Shown here piece by piece: positions 33,601 through 45,234 of a stretch of 64,000 nucleotides of DNA (its first letter is position 1; every line of letters starts with the position of its first letter). This stretch comes from Tilletiopsis washingtonensis. Its lineage: Eukaryota; Basidiomycota; Exobasidiomycetes; Entylomatales. The translations under genes and the position numbers were made by a program. Under the pieces are notes generated by a model. The model was not told the DNA's origin. It did not search any database and saw only the letters and a program-made list of their open reading frames with translations. The stretch spans positions 580,506 through 644,505 of the forward strand of contig NW_020312004.1 of NCBI RefSeq assembly GCF_003144115.1, written 5' to 3'.

Positions 33601-35201
33601 TTGAAGGAGCTCGGGCCGACGGCAATGACGACATACTCGCCCGCGCCCTCGAGGACACGCGCGCCGGAGATGAGGAAGCAGTCGCGATTCGGCGGCTTGG
33701 TGCCGTTGGCCTCGGCGGCCTCGAGCTGCTCCAGCGCCTCATCGTAGGTAATCTTGCGGATCATGTCGCTCTCGCCCGTGGCGCCCGACTCGTCGCACTT
33801 GACGTTGTGGCCGCGCAGGAAGACACCGTCGGCCGGCAGAATTTCTCCGGGCTCGAGCTGCAGCACGTCGCCGACGCACACATCGTGCACGCTCATGAGT
33901 GCCGGGCGGCCCTGCCGGATGACCTTGACGTCGCGCTCCTCCTTCTTGGCGTTGAGCTTTTTAAATTGCAGCTCCTTTTGATAGTCGTTGACGGAGCCCA
34001 CGACGTCGACGATGACGACGGCAATCAGAATGGCCACGCCCTCGACCCAGTCGATCTGCGGCGCGCGCACCTCGGTGAGCTCGCCGTTGACAATCTGCGG
34101 CACGAACTCGGGGTCGGCGCCAAAGTCGGTGTACAGGCCGAGCGCGAGCGAGACGACGGCGGCAATGCACAGCAGGATGAGGATCTTGTCCTGCAGCGCC
34201 AGCCACATGAGCAGCAGCAGGCTCTTGCTCTTCTTCGTCGGCAGCACGTTGCGGCCGTAGACCTTCTCGCGCTGCTCGTGCGACGCCTGCACCCAGTCGG
34301 CGCCGCGCGGCTCGCCCGAGCCGGCGGCGCGCTCAATGTCCTTCTCGCTCTCGCGCTGCGCACCCTCCTCCTCGGCCTTGGTGCCGCCGACGTCGAGGCC
34401 CGACGTGCCGTCCGTGCCGAGCGCAGCCAGCAGGCCCTTGACGCCGCCCATGTCGCGTAGCAGCGCCACGCTCTTGGGGTCGACGAGCTCGCCGAGCTCC
34501 ACGGGCCGGTACTTGAACGGCGCCGGGTCCATCTCGTACTGCCGCTTCTTCTCGGCGTCGATCTCGTCCTGGATCGCCTTTGCGCGGCCCGCGCGCGTCT
34601 TGCCGTGCACGCTGGCCTTGAAGCGCTGCCAGCCGGAGAGCTTGGCAGCGGCGTCGGCCTCGTCGGCCGGCACGCCCTTCATGCTCTCCTTCTTGGCCGC
34701 GTCGGGCACGTCGCGCAGCTTCTCGCCGCGCCCGTCGGACGTGGGTGAGGACTGCTCGAACTTGACCTGGCTGCTGGCGCTCGGCGCCATGCCGCCGTTG
34801 GCCGTCGACGCCGGCTCGGCGCTGGCGTCCGTGAAGGCGCTGGCGATGCTGATCTGGCGCGCGTGCGCCGTGCGCGGGTCGTTGTCGCGCAGCGCGAGCG
34901 ACGTGCGGTACTCGGGCGACGGGCTGTCGGGCCCCATGGCGCTCATCTCCGACGTGGTGGAGAGCGTGGGCGACGAGGGTGGCGGCGCATCGCCGCCGGG
35001 CACCGTGAGGCTGGCGTTGCGCGCGTGGCCGGCGCCCATGCTCGAGATGCTGAAGTTGCGGCCGTGCGGGCTGTCGCCCGTCGCCGCTGCTGGTGGCGCG
35101 TCGACGGGCGTGCCAGTGACGGCGGCAGCCGTGTCGTCGACGTGCACCTCGGGCGTGGTGACGATGGTGGGGAGCGCATCGCGCTGCGTGGGCTCACTCA
35201 T
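30682..35201 (-). CDS. PMC1: P2B-type Ca2+-transporting ATPase (Pmc1/PMCA family)
   Basis: ATP-driven calcium pump, in fungi usually on the vacuolar membrane, clearing cytosolic Ca2+ under calcineurin control. Exons 35201-32040 and 31986-30682 (53-bp intron) give 1488 residues, longer than yeast Pmc1 (about 1170). A Ser/Pro-rich N-terminal extension of roughly 200 residues accounts for most of the excess. Key features are the LVDPKSV...LRDMGGVKGLL autoinhibitory-type N-region, the PEGLPLATTLALAFA helix with the ion-binding PEGL, phosphorylation site DKTGTLTQ (Asp659), nucleotide-domain motif VKGASEVL, and hinge TGDGTNDGPALK, which the intron splits after Thr1054. LLWLNLIMDTLAALAL and further hydrophobic segments complete the membrane part. 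The C-terminal ~160 residues are basic and hydrophilic. The family assignment is secure. Confidence 0.95.
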
Positions 35202-37655
35202 GGTGGCGCGCGCACGAGCGGGGGGTGTGCGCAGAGCGCAGGGAGTGCGGGTCGGCAGCCAGAGGGTGGTGTGCGCGCCAGAGGAGTGGAGTGGCGGCGG
35301 GGGTGATTAGCGGGAGGGAGCCTTGCGGGATGTGCGGCCGGAGGTGGTGGTAGCGGGGAGAGAGCCAGACGCTGCGACGGGCCCGCTCAAGAGGCGGAAG
35401 CGAGGAGGCGGCCGCGGCGGCTGACCTCTGGCACAGCAGCACGACGTTGGCGGCGCGCCTGCGCTTCTGCGCCTCTGCGGCGGTGCTTGTTGCGCGCGCG
35501 ACAGCGAGGCACGCACACCGCATCGCCGCGCGGCCGCATGCCCGCGAGACCCGCCTGCCGCTCCGCAGCGGCCCGCCGGCTCCCTCGGCCTCTCGCGAGC
35601 TCGAGCCTTCCCTCCTGGCCCTCCCTGCCGCCATGTGCAGCGCATGATGCGTCGTATTCCGCAGCAGTGCGCCTCGGCAGGGCGCCATCAGCGCAAGGGG
35701 CCAGAGCGCAGGGCCACAGGAGAGCCGGCCGCGCCGCCGCCAGCCGCGCTCAGCACCGCCTTCGCGCGCGAGGCTATTTCGCGCGCGCCGGGGCGCACAC
35801 ACAGGCGGCGTGCCTGATGGGCGGAGCAGATGCGGCTGCAGGCCCGAGTCTTGGCATCGCGACGGCGCGTCAGCGCTTGGCAGGCGGCCCGCTGCCGCTG
35901 CGCTGCTGCCGTCGTACGAGCGGCCTCGCTGCACACGTGCGGTGCCTGGCGCCCCGCAAGGCAGCGTCATCTGCGCACACTCCGCACCGGCTGTGCCCTC
36001 ACCTTGATGCGAGAGAGAGGGCGCTGCTGCCGCCATCGCAGCCCCACGGACGCACCTCGGGCCGCACCGACGCGGGCCCTGCAGGAGTCAGGCGCTGCTG
36101 AGTGCTGGCGCTCGTGCTGCGCGCGCACTCGACTCCACCGTCCCCGATGCGGCGCCAGCACCCAGCGCCGCGCGCGCTGCGTCGAGTGAAGGAGCTGTCG
36201 TGCTGCGAAGACGCTCTCGTCAGTTCGTCACTCGCCGTGCCTGCGCAGATCGTCATTCGCCGCCGAAAGAGGCGGCAGAGGCGGCAGAGAAGCGGCGAAT
36301 TTGGCGGCGCCTGCATCGCCCGCGAGGCTGTGCTGTGCCAGACGCGTTCTTTCGAAGCAGGCGTGGCTCGGCGCTGCGAGCGGTGACATACGCCGCCCGA
36401 GGTGCGCCTCCTCGCGCTCGCACCCGCGGAACGCCCAAGCCATGACGATGGCGAGCTCGCTCGAGACGACGAGGGGAGACGGCCGCTCGGCAGCTCGGAC
36501 ACAACGCTGCCGCAGCACGGCTTCCGCGGAGGAGCTCGAGAAGAAGGATCTGCGGCTGGAGATTCGCGCGAGGCTGTGCGGCGCTCGCATGGATCTTCGC
36601 AGAGCGGGAAGCACTCCTCGGCGCCAGACGGCGATTTGCTGCGCACAGACGTGGCTCTGAGGACGCCACCGCGGCGAGAGGGACGAGAGCGGGATTCTGC
36701 TGTGAAACATCGCTCCTCATCATCGCGTATGGGCCTTTGGGTTGGCTTTGAGAGCTGAGGCCTGGCCGACCGAGGAGAGGTGCACGTGACGTGACGTCCG
36801 CTCCCACGCACAGCAGCCTGTGCCACCACAGCGGCATCTTCCCCGCCGGCACTTCTTCATCTCGGCGGCATCGCTGGCGCCGAGCGTCGTTCACGAGGGG
36901 TCGAGGGTGCTCCTCTTGGTGGTGTTTCAGCATCGCAGTGGCCCACGCAGCATGGCAGGGCAGCGGGCGCGGCTCGAGGACGTCGCGAAGGAGCATCGAG
37001 GAGCGGCGCGACGCGCCGCCGCGGCGCATGCTGCACGGGGCTGCCGACCGTTGGGACGGCGTCTCTCCAGCTGACAGTGACGAGGTCGCCGTCGCTTCAC
37101 CTGCAGCGCTGCCCTGCCAGCTGCCGCAGCGGCGCTCGCCAGAGTCCGAATCCGGCGTCTGTGCTGCGGCTTGCTCCTCGTCGGGTGGCAGCGGCAGCTC
37201 GCATGACGGTCGATGCGCTCAAGCGTGCAGCGAGCGGCGGCGGCAGACGGCAGAGGCAGCGGCCAGCATCCCAGGGCTTGCGCAGCACCCCGGGCCGGTC
37301 CTCCTGCGGCTGATCGGCTGCCTTGCGCTCCCCGCGGTAGCCTCACGACGACGCAGCGCCCTCGCCCTCGGCTGCGGCCTTCTTGCCTCGGGCCGACGCC
37401 ACCTGCCCGAAGCGGGCATCGATCGCTTCGATCGGGCCGGTTGAAGGGTGCTTGCGTCTGCTTGCCCCTATCGCAGTTCCCAGCCCCTGAGATCGCCGCT
37501 GGCGATGCTTGCCCTCTTCGGCCAGCCGCAGCATTGCACAGCTCGCACGATGTGACAGATGCTCGAGAGGAGGAGGCAGCGATGCTTCGCTCCACCACCT
37601 CCCTCCTCCTTCACAGCTCTTTGCCGAGCTCGCGACGCACTCACGTCCGCTCACC
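35202..37655. other. 2.45-kb divergent intergenic region, no gene seen
   Basis: This separates the start codons of PMC1 (-) and a disordered-protein gene (+), so it holds both promoters. Frames in it are short or Arg/Cys-heavy. An inverted repeat at 36255-36300 is listed separately. Confidence 0.5.
36255..36300. repeat. 9-bp perfect inverted repeat with GGCGGCAGA direct repeats in the loop
   Basis: ATTCGCCGC at 36255-36263 is matched by GCGGCGAAT at 36292-36300. The 28-base loop contains two copies of GGCGGCAGA. It could form a cruciform or RNA hairpin in the PMC1 upstream region; no function is known. Confidence 0.6.
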
Positions 37656-40240
37656 ATGTCCGTCGGCGACACGCCAGAAGCGCGGCCGACGATCGCCAGT
37701 CGGCGCCGCAAGCCGCTGGCATCGCTCTCGGCACTGCTGCCCGAGTCGCTCGCCTCTCGCTCGCAGCGTCTGGCGCATGCCTTCCCGCTCGCTTCGCCGC
37801 CCGTCGTCTCGCCGGCGCCGAGCTCGTCCAAGTCGCTCTTCGCCCTGCCGGCCGCGCTGCAGAGCCTCTCGCCGCGCGCCAGCACGTCGACGCCGCGCGA
37901 GCCGATAGATGAGGAGGACTTCGTGAGTGCCTTGCAGTGCCGTTGTCGGAACTATCGCTGATCCCTTGACAGATCACCGACATCTACGATGCGCGCACGC
38001 TGTCGTCGTCCTTCGCCGTGCTGGCGTCTTCGGCAGGCGGATCTGGCTCGCACGAACGGGACATGTCGCAGTCGGTGCCCAGCACGGCGCTGCCTCGCTC
38101 GCCGCTCTCAGGCAGTGAGCGTGAGCTCGAAGAAGCAGCAGCGCGGCCGATGACGGCCTCGCAGCGCTTCCGCTTCCGCAAGCGCAAGCTCGTCTCGGAC
38201 AGTCGGCGGGTGGCACAGGAGCAGGAGAGTCGAGCTGCCGCACAGCGTGAAGCAGTGCCGCGCAGCTTCGCCTCGACGCTGGCCTTCTGGCGCAAGAGAG
38301 GCGAGCCGTCCGAGACTTGCACTTCGCCGCCGCTCTCGGGTTATCTGGAGAGAACGCCGTCGCCGACGACGGCGCTCGGGCTTGACCTCACCCCAGAGGC
38401 ACTCGCGGCCGTGGCAGCCGCCAGCACCTCGTCGCCCGTCGCATACATCTCCCACTCGGAGTCTGCCCAGATGGAGCGAGCGGATGCGGCTGCCCAAGCT
38501 GTCTACGAGCAGGACGAGGCGGCGCTGCGTGGGCTCGGCGTCACGCTGGCAGAGGGCCACGCGGCTTGCGTGCTCGAGACAACGCACTCGCCTGACTCGT
38601 CAGACGACGACGGCATCATGAGTATGCCGCTGTCAACCTCGCTACCTGCTTCTCCGCCTCGTGCCGGACATCGCAAGCGGGCATCGGAGAGCTCCATCCT
38701 CAACATGTCCCCGCGCCGTTCCAATGGCGCCTCAACGGCCACGGGTACGCTCGAGGCTGAGGCGAGCATCGCGATCAGCCTCGTCGAGGCATTCTGCTCC
38801 ACTACGCCCGTGCTTCCCTCCTCCAACGAGCAGCACACCATCCGAGCTCGCACGGCCACGCGTCCGCAGCTTCAGCAAGCGCTCTCTGCGACTCCCGAGT
38901 ACACTGCAGAGCCGCTCAGCATCGAGGTGCCGCGCAGCGCGTCGGGCACAAACGGCATCGGGCACAGTCCGCAGCACACTGGCTCACGACAGAGTCCCAT
39001 CTCGTCCTTCCGTCGAGCCAGCAGTCGCCTCTCCATCAGCCCTTCGGACAGCCGCGCCAGCTCGACCAGCATCAGTCCGGCAAGCCGCTTCTCATTCCGG
39101 CGCATCTCGCTCGGCTCTTCTCAGCAGCGCCACAGCCCAGGGCCCAGTCCTACCTCGCGCAAGAGTGGCAAGGCGCTGGCGGCAGAGGAGCATGCGGCCG
39201 AGCAGGCCTTCGAGCGAGGCGAGACGCACGAAGAGGTGGGAGCACGTCGAGGGCCGCGACGCTCGCGTCCCACAAGCCTCAGTCTCGGTGCGGAGGCCAG
39301 ACTCGCTGCCGACCAGGCTGCAGCACGGGCACCGCCTCGAGAGTCCCTGCCCACGAATGTGGCGCAAGGCCCGAGGTCGTCGCTCTCCTCGCTGGTGCCG
39401 TGGAGTGCACACTACAGCGGCCCTGTCAGCCCAAGCACGGAGGGCTCCGTCGCTCGGGCAGCAGCGTTCCACTCCGTCAGCAGCCCGGGATACGAGTTCC
39501 CGACGTCGGCGCCGTACAGCCCGATCCCCGAGCTGTCGTCCTCGCCCGGACTCGACGAGCACCTCGACGCTGCAAGTCCCGATATGTCAGCGCCCGACTT
39601 CCTCTTCGCGAGCCAGGCGCTGCTGCAACAGCACGACGTGCTCCAGACGAATGCACAGATCGTCAGTGCCGGCTCGCCCAACGGCACGCGCCGTGGCAGC
39701 GCATGGAGCATCATGCTGCCGCACTCGGCGGCGGGCAGCTGCGACACGAGCGTCGAGCTGCCGGCAGATGAGACCGGCGATGCAGACGCGGCAGGTCTGG
39801 CCAGGCTTCCAGACACGCCCGAGCTTCCGATCGCTCGGCGCTACTCCACTAAGCGCACATCTCTGCCTGCGACCGACGCAGCTTCGGCCAGCAGCAGACC
39901 CGCCTTGCAGCGCGCCGTGAGCGAGCGAGCGGCAACGGGGCAGGAGAGGCTCGACAGCTGCTGGTGGACAGAGCACAGCATGGTAACGCCGTCGCCATCG
40001 CGCCGTCATGCCGGACCACCGCCAAGCGCGCTGCAGACGCGCCGCACCGGCGCAAGACCGCTCTCGGCGCCTCTCGTCATCCCGCCGCAGTGGCAGGCCG
40101 CTGACGAGACCGGCATGATGTCCCTCTCGCCTCATCATCGCATGCCGAGCTCGGCTCGACGCGCCTCAGGCGTGCCCAATGCGCGAGCAGGTCATGACAT
40201 GCTACGCAGCCTCTCCGACACCCACGCAATCCCGCGCTGA
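37656..40240 (+). CDS. large Ser-rich disordered protein of unknown function
   Basis: Exons 37656-37922 and 37973-40240 (50-bp intron, in phase) give 844 residues. I recognise no domain. It is dominated by Ser/Pro/Ala with many Arg-x-x-Ser sites (RRASSRLS, FRRISLGSS, RKRASESS), suggesting a heavily phosphorylated cytosolic or nuclear protein. A helical charged segment lies near residues 130-170 (ASQRFRFRKRKLVSDSRR), and another alanine-rich helix near 225-260. The WW at about residue 750 lies in an otherwise low-complexity tail. It converges on VPS18 with 113 bp between stop codons. Kinase-substrate or polarity-type roles are only guesses. Confidence 0.75.
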
Positions 40241-40353
40241 GATGGCTTCACCGCGCCTCGAGGGCCACCTGAACCCCTCCTCTTCACGCCCACTTACGCA
40301 CCCCAATGTCTCACACATTCGCATCGACCGCAATAATGACTGCATTGCGTCCC

Positions 40354-43300
40354 TCACAGCGTCCATTCGTCGACGCCCTCACGCTCGCTGATGAACGGCC
40401 GGGCGATGGCGTTGACGCTGCCGTCGCAGACGACGCAGGCGCTGGCGACGAGGCTGTCGAGCTCGTCGCGCAGCTCCTCGATGCGCTCCTCTTCCTCCAT
40501 CTTGCGTGATGGCGCGACAGCATTGGCGTGTCCGTCGGCCTCTGTGCTCGTCTGGCCGAGCGCTGCCAGCCTCGCGCGGCCCTCCGACGGCGAGGCCGAC
40601 GAGAGTGGGTCGAGCACCCGTCGCCCGCTCGACACGCCGACGCTGACGCCGGCGCTGATGGCGCCAACGATGGCGTCCGGCAGGATGAACTCGCGCAGGC
40701 GGTCTAGGCCGACGAAGGGTATGCTCGCCGCGGCGCCTGCACCCTTGCGCGTGACGCGGCCGACCTGCGCCAGCGCGGATGCGTATAGCGGTGGCGGCGC
40801 TGGGATGAGGCCAGACGTGAGCGACGACAGCTGCTCCTGCAGCTCGAGGATGCGTCGCAGGGTGCGCTGCGGCAGGTGCCGCGTCGTCTCGGCGATGAGG
40901 CAGTCGGCATGAAAGCTGTGGCGACAGGGAAAGACGTAGAACTGCCGCTGCAGCAGCGTCTGGTCGCACACGGCGCACTTCTCATCGGGCTCGACGGTGA
41001 CGAGGCGCTTGGCCAGGTTGGCAGTGTCGGCACGGATCGAGTCGGCACTGCGCGCGGCCTCGTCCATCTCGTCTTTGAGTGCCTCGATGCGCGCTGCATA
41101 GCCCTCGAGCGCGCCGCAGATCTCGTCCTTGAAGTCGTCGATGACGACGAAATCGGGGAAGAACGGCAGGATATCCTCGATGGAGAGCAGATCTGTGCGG
41201 GAGAGGAACACCATCGCGCTGCAGCAGAGTCGATCAGTGTCAGAAGAACGGTAGTCACGAAGTGCCACTCACGCGCGGATGTCCTTCTTCGTCTCGACCA
41301 CATGCCGTGCGCCCTTGAGCCACAGCTTGCGCCGCAGGCTCGTGTTGCCCTCCGCCATATCGGCGCAGATGCACGCCAGCTCGATGTCGCCGCCGTGCAG
41401 CGCCATGTCGACGGCGCTCTCATACAGACCCATCTTGGCATAGATGCGAATGCATGCCTCCTGCCGTCCGTTGGCGCTGCACGTGCGCAGGGCGTAGTCG
41501 AGATCGTAGCACGGAGCGCCGGTCCTCGGATTTGGCCGACTGTCGGCGATGAAGGTCAACAGAGCCGCATCGCCCCTCTCCCGCGGCTCGTGCGGCGCGC
41601 CGCGTGCCAACAGAGTGAGGAGCAAGTTGTGCACCGCAGCGTCGGTGTTGTCCTGCACGTCGATGACGTGGCGCAAGTAGCGCACCGCCTGGTTCGCTCC
41701 GCCCGAGCTCGGCTTGTGCTGCAGCATCGCAGGGATGAGCCGCCGCGGCTGCAATGCCGGCTGACGCGTCCACGAGTCGACGGTCGCTTGCGGAGAGTTG
41801 CGCATGAGCACAGCGGCGAAGCGGTAGTACAGTGCGAGCGAGGACTGCCGGTTCAGCGCCTCGATGGCCTGCTCCCAGCCCTCCTCCTGTACCCAGTGCC
41901 GCACGATGCGCTCGTGGTCCTGGATCACGGACGCGTAGTGCAGCAGGATGCTCGTGCGGCCGTGCCGCCCGATGAGGTTGAACACCGTCTTGCGGTCCAA
42001 GTTCTCCTGGCGTGGACGCGTAATCAGCAGATAGCGAAGCGCTCTCGAGGCGGCACACACACCTTGTAAGTGACGAGGAACTGCCGCAGCTCTTCCTCCA
42101 GCATCTCCTGCTCCACACGGTAGTTCTCCACGTTCGTGCTAGCTGCCTCGGCCGCGGCGACGTCCTCGAGCTCGTTGATCTTGCTGAGGTAGATCTCGAC
42201 GAGCCACGTGGCGAGCATGATGCGCTGCGTGACGTCCGTCTTGCGCAGGCGCTCCAGCCGCATCACGAGGTAGTAGCGCAGCGCGTCGTTCTCGGCAGCG
42301 TCGAGGAAGCGCAGCACGATCTCCTCAAAGGTGCGGGCGTACGTCTGTGCGTAGCACTGCGCCGCCTGGATGAAGCGGCCCTCGGCAAAGAAGCGGTCGC
42401 CCTGGCTGGAGAGCACCATGTCGCGCTGTGCCGGCGTCTTGGCGTAGCGCAGCGCCGTGTCGTGCGAGCCGCGCTCGAGGTACACGCGCCACACGTCGCG
42501 GTCCTCGTCCTTGACGACGAGCTCGAAGATGCTGGCGTCCGTGTACACCCAGTACGTACGGCGGCTCGGGTCGACGGCTGCGGCGATGACGCGCTCGTGC
42601 GGCTTGAGCGGCAGCACCTCCTCGAACACGACGCGGTCGTCGAGCGAGCTAATGCCCATGATGCGGTCGCGGTAGAGCAGCAGAAAGTGGAACTCGGTGA
42701 GCGCAATGGACAGCGGGATCTCAGCCACCGTGCCGCCGCCGCCGTTGGCTGCGCTTTCTGCCTCGTCCTCCTCCAGCGCGACCGCGGGGTAGGGCAGCAG
42801 GTTGGCGCTGTCGACGACGGTGTCGGCGCCTTCCTGCTCGGCGAACGACAGCAGCCCGTGGTAGACGCCCGGGCCGGTAAGCCATGCTAAGGCCTTTGGC
42901 GACTTGCGCTCGTTGGCAGCCCATAGATGCAGCTCAGAGTAGGGCAGATCGCCAGGCAGCTCGGACCCTGCGCGAGGCGTCAGCACGGCCACCGCATGAG
43001 CGCTCCGCTGTACTCACGCAATGGCGGCGCGGCATCTCCGCGATACGGCTCGAACAGCGCGTCGTAGAGGCTCTCGCCCTCGCTCTCGTCCTTCTTGCTC
43101 TTGCCTAGCGGCCCAAGGATCTCGTAGATGCGCGTGCTCGTCGTGATGATGACGACGGCCTTGCCCTTGCCCTTCGACGAGCCAGTGAGAGGCTCAGCCG
43201 CCAGGCCCGTGGCGGCCTGTTGCTCCGGCAGCGTGAAAACATGCCTCAAGACGCGATCGATCTCGGGCCCGGAGCTGCTGCCGCCGGCTGTCCGCCTGGT

Positions 43301-44217
43301 GAGGCGGTCCAGGAAGTCGCCCTCGTCCAGGTCGCCGCCTGGCGGCGCCACAAGGACTGCCTCGTAGATCTCACCGGCGCGCGTGCCCAGCAGGATCTCG
43401 CGCGTGGAGAGCGGCGAGGAGATGGGCCGCCGCGCTGATCCCTGCGAGCTCGATGCGAGCTGCTCAGATGCCGCGCGGTTCCACGCGATGCTCTCGAGCA
43501 CGAGGCCCTTGAGCCGCGGCAGTGGCCGCGCCTTCTTCCAGCCAGAGAACCAGTAGAAGTTGTCGCCGGAGCGCATGCTCAGCACCAGATGCCGGCCGCT
43601 GGGATCCGAGAACATCTTGTGCGGCCCGAGCAGGTTCGGATCGATCGGCGGCGCATTGCGTGTCCGCGGCTGTGGCGGCAGCGGCACCTCGGCCTCCTCT
43701 GTCCGCTCTGGGTCGTCCAGATTGATGCGCACCAGTCGTGGCCGCTGTGCGGCGGCGCTCTCGAAGCCGCCCCCGGCTTGCAGCGACGGATAGGAGTAGA
43801 GGCACATGGTGAGGATGTTCGAGGCGACGGTGAGCAGCGCCAGCGGCGCAGGAAAGGCATACTGCACGCGTCCGAGCTGGAAGATGGGCACGAGCGAGGC
43901 GCCGTCGAGGTCGCTGGAGACGAAGCCTGTCTCGAGCTGCGGTGCGATACGATGAGTTTGCGGAGCGCCGTCAGCAGCATATCGACTCACAGCAGTCAGC
44001 GGCTCGACCGGGCCGTCCAGCTCAAAGCCATCGCCATCCACATCCTGCGCCGAGCCCAGCGCCGTCAGGCCCACATTGCCGGCGCGCGAGGGCCCAGGCA
44101 TGCTCGATACGCTGGCCTCCAGCCCGGCAGAGCGCGAGCTCTGTACGAATCTGAACAGGATGCTGGTCAGAGGCAGAGCGCTCGTCGAGCCGCACGACGG
44201 ACTCACTCGTCGAACAT
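40354..44217 (-). CDS. VPS18: Vps18/Pep3, core subunit of HOPS and CORVET tethering complexes
   Basis: Vacuole/endosome tethering factor with a C-terminal RING domain. Exons 44217-44207, 44150-43991, 43936-43018, 42967-42063, 42006-41273 and 41218-40354 join in phase into 1197 residues. The first coding exon is just 11 nt (ATG TTC GAC GA), and spliced it gives MFDEFVQSSRSAG, which resembles fungal Vps18 starts. The N-terminal beta-propeller includes GPHKMFSDPSGRHL and LVLESIAWN. The alpha-solenoid follows (YHGLLSF, ERGSHDTALRYAKTPAQRD, YAKMGLYESAVDMAL). The Cys/His-rich C-terminus has CAVCDQTL (about 991), FPCRHSFHADCL and a last pair CVVCDG (about 1169). The RING is split by some 130 residues, more than in yeast. 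The second intron (43990-43937) is a multiple of three and open, so its splicing is inferred. Confidence 0.92.
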
Positions 44218-45234
44218 GCTGGCGGCGCGTGCCCTGGACGACGTGCAGCTCCGTCAGCCTGAGTCCGCTTGGCGCTAGCGCTGGCCAGGAGGGGACGGCG
44301 AGGCCTGAGCTGCGTGCGTCTGCCTCGCTTGCCCACACGCTGCTGCCGGCCTCGAGCGCACTCCGAGCTCGCGGCTGATCGGCGGGGCACTCACCACGCA
44401 GCAGCGTCTGTGCGCCCTGTACCTCACTCGCGCGCACGACGCTCCAAGATCGACGCGGCGAGGGCAGCTGCGTGCGACTTCGATGCCGCAGAGCAGCGCG
44501 GGCGACGAACAGCGGGGCCGGCGAAGAGGCAGGCGGTGCGAGCGAGGCGGCGTGGAGAGCGGATGGGGTCCAGAAGCACGGCCGTGCGCTGTCGTGCGCC
44601 CGAGAGCGGTGCGGCGCCGGAGCGGGCGGAGCGAGCTTGGCCGCGTTCCCACGGTGACCGCGTGCACGCCAGCAGCTCACGGCCGGCCTCCTCGACGGAG
44701 TCGAGCTGCTCTCCGGACTTGCTTCGAACATCTGTTCCAGCATCTCAACTCTGCTCCGAGCTGCGCCCTCGTGCCTGAGATCTGCCGCTTCGACGCCGAG
44801 GATGGGCGCTTGGGGCCCTGATGGGCCCGATGACGACGGCACTTGTGCTGCCTTCACCCTCTCGTCTGCCGCCGCGGCCTGCTTGCTGGGCTGCAGCTGC
44901 AGCGCGCCCGCACCGCCGCCGCCGCGCCCGCCGCTCATCGCACGAGCTGGCGCGCGGCGTGAGAAGGCGCGCCGCGCCGCCACATGTCACGCGCCCCACG
45001 CTTAGCTCCCCATCATCCTCCACCGCCGCCCTCATCTGCCCCTCACTCTAGCCCACCTCCACCGCCTCACACTCCTTCTGGCCGACACACAGCTGCGCGA
45101 GCGACGGCTCAGCGGCGACCCGCGCGCGTCCACCTGCGCCGCTCCGGCCCACCTCCGTCTGCGCCTTCGTGCTGCCACGCGCGTCGCGTCTGCCGCCAGC
45201 TGCAGGCGCGCGTCGCAATCTCCGAGCGGCCGCC
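44218..45234. promoter_or_regulatory. divergent region between VPS18 and the PP4 subunit gene
   Basis: About 1 kb separates the two start codons. A minus-strand frame open from 44983 runs in frame into the VPS18 coding sequence, but it would require ignoring the clean splice that yields the conserved VPS18 start, and its composition is poor. A 93-codon minus-strand frame at 44705-44424, with a possible acceptor, is too weak to call. Confidence 0.45.

Noticed and set aside
32601-34460. 619-codon plus-strand open frame
   Set aside because: Exact antisense shadow of the PMC1 coding sequence; the P-type ATPase motifs on the minus strand settle the real frame.
44218-44983. In-frame N-terminal extension of VPS18
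   Set aside because: It requires ignoring a strong donor and acceptor that give the conserved MFDEFV start, and its residue composition is unlike a real protein.
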